Shown one piece after another: positions 56,317-64,000 of a DNA stretch of 64,000 nucleotides. Positions within the stretch are counted from its first letter, which is position 1. The number at the start of each line of letters is the position of its first letter. The position numbers were made by a program, and so were the translations under genes. The stretch lies in NCBI GenBank assembly GCA_028274465.1, contig CM051457.1:57831550-57895549 (forward strand). The letters run 5' to 3'. A model generated the notes under the pieces. It was given only the letters and a program-made list of their open reading frames with translations, was not told the DNA's origin and did not search any database. This DNA comes from Plantago ovata. Lineage: Eukaryota > Streptophyta > Magnoliopsida > Lamiales > Plantaginaceae.

Positions 56317-59300
56317 AGTGGTATCGGAGCTAGGCTGCTTGAATGATATTTTACATGTTATTTTTTATGTTCATTGTGAGTTAATGTTTAAAATTGCAAG
56401 AAACTGGGTTTTGTATTTGCAACTCGGATAAACGTCTGATATGATCGGCTATTATTATAGCAACTGAGTTTGATTAGCAGAGATTGATTAAAGATGTTAA
56501 TTGATAATTATCATTATCGTCTCTTTACTGCAAATCATATAATTTGATTCCATCCATCTCGTAAAATACGAACTGGGTTTGTTTATTTGTTTTGATCTCC
56601 AGAATGATATATTAGATATATTTATTTTGTAAGATTTGATTTTATTTAATTAAAAAAAAAAAATTAAGGCAGCAAACTGGATTTGGAACCCAGCTCGCTG
56701 CCGCTCATCAATGGCGGATGGAGTTTTGAGCTCCATCGGAGCTTGGCTCCATTTTGCCTCTCCTCCATCGACCTAATATATCGATCTTCTCCAATTTTCA
56801 TCCTCTCTTTATCCGTCCCGTCCATATTAAGATTTGATTCGAGTTTGAAGCCCCGAAAGGGTTTGATCCATTGTTGGTCTCCTTTAAAGCTTCGAAGTTT
56901 CAAATATCGATTTGAATTTCATCAAAGAAGGGAGGGATGAACGCGTTTGACGTGACCGCAGGAAGATTGGGGACGAACAGAATCGGTGGCCTGATTCCGT
57001 TCGATCCCGATTCGTTTTATTTAAAAAAAAAAAAAAAAAAGGGGGATTTTGATTCTTGATGCCTTTTGATTCGATATGTTGATGATTCGTATGGATGGAT
57101 GATGTTTAATGATGGATTGATTGTTGGATTTGTGTTTGGAACACTAAGATTGATGGGAAAGTCGAATTGGAGTTGAAGACTCCATTGTAGGACCAATGTA
57201 CAAGCTTTTGGAACTTGCAGGGACCGAATTGAGAATTTGCAGAAAGTATAAGGGCTTGGTTGAAAGGAACAAAAGTTTGGGGACCTTTATTACAATTTGA
57301 CAGATTCTTCCGTCTTATTGTAGCAGAGGTCCCTGCACTGTTTATATTCATAAATCCAGTCCTTAAGTTTTGTAACTTTCAATTTGACCATTAAAATTTG
57401 ATTTTATAATTCTAGAAATTGCCATTGGTCCTCTGAGTATTCGATACGTTCGATTTAGCCCTCATAAGTTTTAGAAACTTCATAAAAGCTTTCTGGAAAT
57501 TTAAAATAAACCCCTAGAGTTTTAGAAATTATTATTTAATTCATGAGTAGTTTATAAATTACATTTCTGTCATAATATGAATCTTGGAGATTTATATTAA
57601 TGATTAGATACATGTTTGACATAGCTTATAAACTAAGTTTAAATATTAATATTCTTTAGAAGATTATATTAATGTAGAAACTTGTTTTAAATGTTTATAA
57701 ATTTCTGGAAAATTCATAAATTAGATTTATGACTTATAAATTATTATAAATTGAATTTATAATTAATTTTAATTTCTTGGAAATTAATAAATGTTTTATT
57801 TTTGAAGTAAAATATTTATAAATACTTTAGAAGTATAAAGATGAGACAAATTATATTTTCTTGCAAACTTTAACTCACAATTACTTGCTCACACATCTTT
57901 GAATGTCTATATGATTTATTTTAAATCAGTATAGCACTTTATGTCCGCTATTTATGGGTAGGCGGCACCCACTAGTTTCCGGACCGCATCTGTCATATGC
58001 ATGGGTAGGCGGCACCCATTATTTGTTTGTCTGCATGAGTAGGCGGACTCATTATTTGTTGGCCCGCGAATTGTATGTGTGGGTAGGCGGCGCCCTATGT
58101 TTGATAGTTATCTAAGATCTTGTTTAAGCGATTAAATACCCCGACATAATGTTCCCCATCTAAAATTTAAGTCTCGATTTGATCGCACGACGTCACCCAT
58201 CATAATTGAATGATGAATGGAACCATCTAATCTCATGAGTAATATGCACCATAGTGCTTACTCTGTTTGCCGATGGAAATTCTCTTTCATAGGTCCATAG
58301 TTGGTACTGTGTGATGGTCGTGACTTACTTGGGCTATGTCGAGTCGCCATAGCGTCAGGCATAGCCTATAGGACGTCGATCAAAGTAGCTTTGGTCAACC
58401 AAGAGTTGTATTGTACAATTGGTTTAGATACCTACCTTATTTGGCTATTACAGTGATCAGCCATAGCAGGGGTTGTAGTAGTGCAGATTTGGATCTTGGC
58501 CATTAAGATTCATATTAGAAATGAATCCGTATTCTTCCAATGGGGTCGGTGAATATGATAAAATTAATGGAACTAAATAAGTCAAAAGGCCTTGATTATT
58601 TAGTCGCTGAATGAGGATATTGTGAATTCTTATTGAATTAGAGTTAAATTTAATTCACGCTTTATTTACATTATGTTTTATAAGGTTGTTGTAGAATGGC
58701 ATTTGATGAATACTATTAGTTTGATTCATTTACCAATGAAATTTTGACTGTACTGTTATTTGCATTTGATTTAATTGAGTTTGTCTTGGACAAGCACGTA
58801 CCCAAGATTGTCTTGTGTTTGAATTTGAGTGTTTCGAGTTGGACAAGAATGCTTATATTAAATACAAGGACAACTAGGTAACGTATTCGACTTAGGCGTA
58901 GGCGTGTATGGTACACAAGTAGCTTGCACAACATGAGAGTATGAAGACATTATAGAAGATACCTCTTAGAACATGTATGATGAACATTGACCTTGGTCAA
59001 CCTCTATTCTAGAGTTTGGCTAAATCAATGGGAGTACAAGTTCTTATGATAGTCAATGCGTATTATCTTTAAATGTTGAAATTTGATTTCTCTTCAAAAG
59101 CTCTAATATTATTTGGAATAAGAAAGTCAATTGAGGATGTTATAATTCTTAGAGAATATTGCTTGGCATTTCTTCAATTAATTTCTTTTAAGTCACTTCA
59201 TGATTTGTATTAATTTCATAGAGAATATTAAATACAATAGAAGTGAGATTGACTAGAGCTGCTTACTACTCATAATTTTTTGCAAGAACATCATCCATGG

Positions 59301-62300
59301 GTAAATGGTGCTCATAGTGAGCAGTTCTATTAAACCAATCCGTAAGGAATGGAAAGTAGAATAAATATACTAAGAGCTGCTCTAAATATATTTCCATTTA
59401 TCTTAAAGATGACCTTGGAAGAAAGAGTAAATGTCTAACGAATAATACACTCTATTGCAATTATAGTAATTCAATGAGAGTATGGGTAGCAAAGTTTGAT
59501 TCCTTGAACTTAAAGCAATTATTGCATAAAGATTCAGACACATTATTGCGTATTGAAAGTTGGTTATGTCTATGAAGTAATTTTAGTATTGGATACTAAT
59601 TACAAATGAAATTATTCTATTGATTTCATATGTTAAGAACATTGTTTCTGTACTTGTTAAGACGATAGTGAATTTACCTACTATTTAGTCACACTAATAG
59701 TATAGAGGTAGACGTCTTCAAGAACATAGATCAAAAGTTCTTAACCATAAGACATGGATTTCTCAATACATGATAAGAAGACCAACATAACAAACCAATT
59801 TCCCAAAATTATGTTATTTGTCAACTTGGTTGAACTTGCGAGATAAGAATGACAAGTGTTACGTAAGTTAGACTACTTGACACCATTTGTTTTGAAACAT
59901 ATGAATTGTAAGTCTTATCTTATAATTAAATGGTATTCACTAGATCTTTTTGGAAAGGGATGAATACCAAATAACAATTTGAGATGACACACATTGCAAG
60001 GCATGTGTAAGCATTCAAATTGGGAAATGTCCTAATTCACAATGTGCTTTATATTTTCCTTGGTCTAACCACTTGCGCTTGAGAAGATGCAAGTTCATTG
60101 CCCTTGAGAAGTACAAAGTCACAATGCTGAATAGAATATAAACATGTTATATGGAGTATTTTATTCTTTGATTGGGTCAATTGAATAGTACTTACAACAT
60201 GGTTATGGATTGTTATAAAAGGCCATGGGTTCTAATAGAGTGAAATTAATTAAACCTTGTTAGACATGGTTAATCTCCCATGATGGGTTCCATTGAAATG
60301 GAAATGCTATGTTTGACATAGATTAACCCATATACTTTGTTACACGTGCAATTGAAGCTCAATATGTATCCTAATTATATCCTTACTAAATCAGTCTTAG
60401 AGACACATAATAGTTATGTTGTAAGATTCTTTATTACATAGTTGAATATGGGGTTGGCCCATATATGTATTAAAGTTCTTCATGATTAATAGGATTTTAG
60501 AATGTGTTCATTTGTGAAACTTTATCTCTATATTTATAAGAGACAAATTGGATGTTGTTTCTTGACACATGTTATTCTTTTAAAACTTGGAGTTCACAAG
60601 GAATGAATTAGATAGGAGTACAATGTTTGAAATGGTTTCAAGACCACAAATTAACTAATGAGGCTGATAACTTGTCATTTAACCATGACAAAGATTCAGA
60701 GGAAGATTCAACAGTGCTTGAGGTTAGTGGGAGTAAGTTACTTGGTAATGCCGATAAGCTAATGAAAGCATTTGGAGAGTAATCCTTTTATGAATAAGTT
60801 ATTCCCATAAGTTGAAACAGTGCAATTTAAAGGTTGCACATTCTTCGTAGCAAGGTTAGCATTTGAGTGTTACCTTGATCACTATAATTTATTGGGTGTC
60901 CCAATATTAGAGTGCCTCATAACATTCAGGATAATTAAACGAATTCGAACGCAAATGAACAAACTCCTAGGTTAAGTAAATTGTCGTGACAAATTGAATT
61001 GTATGAAATCCTTTAGAAGGATCACGATTATTTACTGTCATACTCGCAGGGATGAGTTTATAACCTATAGCTAACAAAATGATATTTGATATTGATTTTG
61101 AGAGGTGGTTTAAAGCCATAGGATCTTAAGAGATGGACTAGAGATTACTTAAGTTTAGAACTCAAGTAAATTGATATTTTATTATTACATAGTAGTAGTT
61201 TCTTTCAGGAAAGTATTATATCAACAACGGAGTCTATGCCTACATAGTGTAGGACAATCAGAATTATATAGTTGAGTCTGGGAGACATACTATATATTAT
61301 CTATTGGTTGGATTATAGACCAGTCCTATAAGATTTTACTTGCATGAGCATCTAATAATTGCATGATATATTCGATAACAAGCCTATACCACTTTCTGAG
61401 GAGAAACTTTATTGTAAAGTGTGTTTGACAGAGTTATAGGCCTTAGTGTCGAATTCAAATCATGTATGGATATGCAAAATCAAATAGGACCATTGTGGAC
61501 TTATGCAAGCCTCTAGGAGTTTGATCATTTACATTTGAAATAAGTAAATTAGTTTAACTTATTTCAAAAGTAGATAAATCATATTTACATCTTTAGAAGT
61601 GTTTGTGAGAAGCTCTTATAATCTATATGATTAAAAAAAAAAAAAATGTTTGACACCAACATCATATGAGATGGCTTTCACATTAACAGTCAAGGTATTG
61701 GTCATCCAAGAATTTCATTGTGAGAGGCTTGAATGAAAGTATTTAGAATATTCTCATATTGAAACCTTGTTGTATAGGTTTGAGAGAATATTAAAACTCT
61801 ACACACTGTTCGCTATTTTGATAAATAATGTGTTGGTGAACAATAATCGAATTCTAGGAGAATTTATTATTGTTATTATTATCACATGGTTATACTGTCA
61901 ATATTAAATTGCCCTATTGAAGTATGAATTTCGTACATATACATGATGTTGTATGGTACAACTGTCGCCTAAAATGTACAAATGTGATCCATGAAACAGT
62001 CAAGGTGACTGATGATTATGAACGGATCTCGTGCAGAGTGGGAGCTTAGCTTAGATATATATTAGATATATGAGTAGTAAGCTTCATTATAAATATGATG
62101 ATTGGACTCATCACAATTATAAGTTTGTATTCATCTTAGTAATAGTATCATATTAGATTAGATCTAATGATCTATAGATTCAACAACCTATGTACTGTAT
62201 GATTATGCTAGAAGGTTCTTAGAAGAACAAGGGGTAGTTCCAAGTGTTAGTAATCGAATTGTGAACTTGCGATTATACTAATGCGACTGCACATGCAAAG

Positions 62301-62518
62301 GAACCAAGATCTTATGATTCTAGCATGATCTACTGAGACACTATCATTGGTTTGGAAACCACTGATGGATTGCAACATAAACAAATAAAGTAATTTCTCT
62401 GTGAGGACACAACGCTGATTCTTTCACAAAACCTTGTCTTTGGAGAGACAAGTTAGCCATTCCAGGAATCTAAATGTTGGACACACATGAGTGATTGACT
62501 CTAGGCCAAGTGGGAGAT
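56317..62518 (+). other. Copia F interior: leader and decayed coding traces
   Basis: The leader (56317 to about 58690) contains poly-A tracts (56651-56663, 57021-57040) and the hairpin array. Beyond it a gag-like stretch around 58690-58810 and scattered polyprotein-like words are the only coding traces. The end (62480-62518) keeps the TGACTCTAGGCCAAGTGGGA context seen before the LTR in elements A and C. No functional frame. Confidence 0.6.
57956..58095 (+). repeat. Leader hairpin array of Copia F
   Basis: Four hairpins at 57956-57970, 58003-58017, 58037-58050 and 58081-58095. They have the same GGCGG-type loop as Copia A and C, but the third stem is GAGT/ACTC, another paired change (GGGT/ACCC in the others). 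The family is otherwise diverged from A and C, so the array has been kept by selection. Confidence 0.85.
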
Positions 62519-64000
62519 TGAAAGTATATATGTCCTAGAGACAACCAACATTAAGGACGATATGTACTTTACCGCATTCAGCTTATTGGTATTTATTTAT
62601 GTTACATTTATTTAAGCATACATAAATACAATTGGCATTACATTTACTGGATAGATTATTTGGTTGTTTGAATTATTCTGTATTATGTTCCCAAGGACTA
62701 AAGATAATCACCAAGTTAGTGGGAGCTTGCGTGTCAGAACTTAAGTCCTAAAATTAGCCACTAGTTGATGGTCATTGAGATATGGGATATCAATGATGCG
62801 ATAGAGACTAGCATGTGTTGCATCAGATCCTTCGAGGATGTAGTAGTTCTCACTGCTGCGAATAGCTTGGTTATTCATGATGAACACATGGACACTTTGG
62901 AGAGTGTTGGCATACCCAGCCGAGAAACCATTTGGTAAATTCTATTTAAGTGTCTATGGAAGTATCGGATTGTAGGGTGATGTAATAGTCCTCAGACTTG
63001 AGGTCAATACTACATCATATGTGGAATAATATACTTTGACCATGCGCAACGCTTGCACTCTTAAAGTAGGGTAGATACGGCATGCGTTGGGTATATTATG
63101 AAGCATATGGTGTAAGTGATTGGACCAAGATCAGGATTCATTCCTCCTAATAGATTCAAGGAGAGAATACTCTACATCTCATATTTAGTGCGATCATTAG
63201 TCAGTGGCCACTGCAAAGATATATGTCAAAATGGTGTTTGGACATAATCATCTAGATCGACTAAGAAGATTGAGAGACAGTGGATGAGTTATTGGAATAG
63301 ACACTAATCCATATTCTAGACTCATTCGAGTATTCGAGAATGAAAGGACCGTATCATCAAAGTACTCTACATCACAGGTAGTTTGTATCTCCTCAACAAA
63401 CGTTCCTTATATATTAGTATTGTCTAGTGACGATTGTCTAGAAATATTCACCGAGACCTTGATTTGATCATTGCCTAATATGTGAGGGCCTATGGGTCAT
63501 ATACAACTAGGTGATAATTCTCCCGATTAAGCATTAGGGTAAATTAAATGTCAATTGGATTGATAAGATTTGATTTACTATTGTCAATGACATTTCATTT
63601 GATGGAAATCATTAATTAAGTTAAAATTGGATTTATGACTTAATTACTATATTAAATAAAATATCAATTTGATTGATAAATATTTAATTTAATATTGTTG
63701 AGAATGTTCTATTTGATAGAATTAATTAATTAAGTTGAATTGAATTCAATGTACTTAATTAATTTATAGTTTTAGAAAATAAATTAATTAAATTAGATTT
63801 AATTAATAAAAGAAGAAAAGAATAATTAGATTAAATTGGATTTAATTAATTAAAGTTAGAATGTGCATTTGAATCAATTTAGAATGAGGATCAAGTGTTA
63901 AAAGCCCAAAAGAAAAGGATTGATAGTAGTGGGTTTCGAACCCAAGACCTCCGGCTCATTAACTAGTATACCAGCCGACTGGGCCAGGCCCATGTAAAAT
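62519..64000 (+). repeat. Copia F 3' LTR (partial, runs off window)
   Basis: The first 1482 bp of the 3' LTR. It matches the 5' LTR with few substitutions but about ten single-base length differences. The tRNA-like A/B-box sequence recurs at about 63934-63988, near the window end. Confidence 0.88.
63934..63988 (-). other. tRNA-like pol III promoter in Copia F 3' LTR
   Basis: Second copy of the antisense A-box/B-box arrangement (GGTTTCGAACC and CCGACTGGGCCA on the plus strand), identical to the 5' LTR copy at both boxes. Confidence 0.65.

Larger units (their letters stand above)
54420..64000 (+). mobile_element. Copia-like element F, probably non-autonomous, inserted in the RING gene
   Basis: 5' LTR 54420-56316, primer site TGGTATCGGAGC at 56318, leader with hairpins, an interior without any sizeable frame (longest about 70-85 codons), polypurine tract AAGTGGGAGAT, and a 3' LTR starting at 62519 that runs off the window. 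Target copy ACAAG at 54415-54419; its partner lies outside. Faint traces of Copia coding sequence remain in the interior, with dozens of breaks. The two LTRs are almost identical over the part that can be compared, so the insertion is recent while the interior is old. Confidence 0.85.

Noticed and set aside
56664-56940. Frames of 79-85 codons in the Copia F leader.
   Set aside because: No family recognised, open on both strands, inside the untranslated leader of an element.

Overview
This is a stretch of nuclear DNA from a flowering plant, most likely a eudicot. It is AT-rich and dominated by nested LTR retrotransposons of both Copia and Gypsy type, with a CACTA DNA transposon and Stowaway-type MITEs. 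It also carries two recognisable plant gene families, a RecX-like gene and an RMA-type RING E3 ligase. Two runs of 100 N mark assembly gaps. The species cannot be named from the sequence.

Layout. 1-666: end of a Gypsy-like LTR with a 65-bp hairpin-bearing tandem repeat. 667-2222: solo LTR with target-site duplication (TSD) ACTAG. 2228-27985: remains of a minus-strand Copia element (B). Its interior is broken up by a minus-strand Gypsy element (4060 to the gap at 10641). Its 5' LTR is split by a plus-strand Gypsy element (12098-17270) and a nearly full-length plus-strand Copia element (A, 17334-27190, TSD CTATT). 27986-31743: a Stowaway MITE, a reverse-transcriptase/endonuclease gene remnant with a Gypsy solo LTR inserted in it (TSD CATAC), and a Gypsy interior fragment. 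31744-43731: a second minus-strand Copia LTR (D), split by a nearly full-length Copia (C, 33192-42883, TSD AATAA). 43732-44777: Gypsy integrase fragment. 44778-46219: Copia LTR (E), cut by the end of a CACTA element.

The right third is more gene-like. 46220 to about 48600 is a CACTA end with a five-exon transposon gene that reads open throughout. 50123-50377 is an unrecognised short ORF. 51085-51749 is the C-terminal exon of a RecX-family gene. 53083-54422 is an RMA-type RING-finger gene, cut inside its coding sequence by a Copia-like element (F) that runs from 54420 past the end of the window.

The most interesting signals are not protein-coding. Several element families carry small arrays of short hairpins whose arms vary in a compensatory way: the Copia leaders (loop AGGCGGC), the Gypsy LTRs just upstream of the TATA box, and intron 2 of the CACTA gene. 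The Gypsy elements also carry a conserved pair of hairpins, each fused to a polypurine-like motif. The LTRs of Copia F contain an antisense tRNA-like sequence with A and B boxes at exact tRNA spacing. Copia F also combines nearly identical LTRs with an interior that has no usable reading frame, which points to a non-autonomous family.
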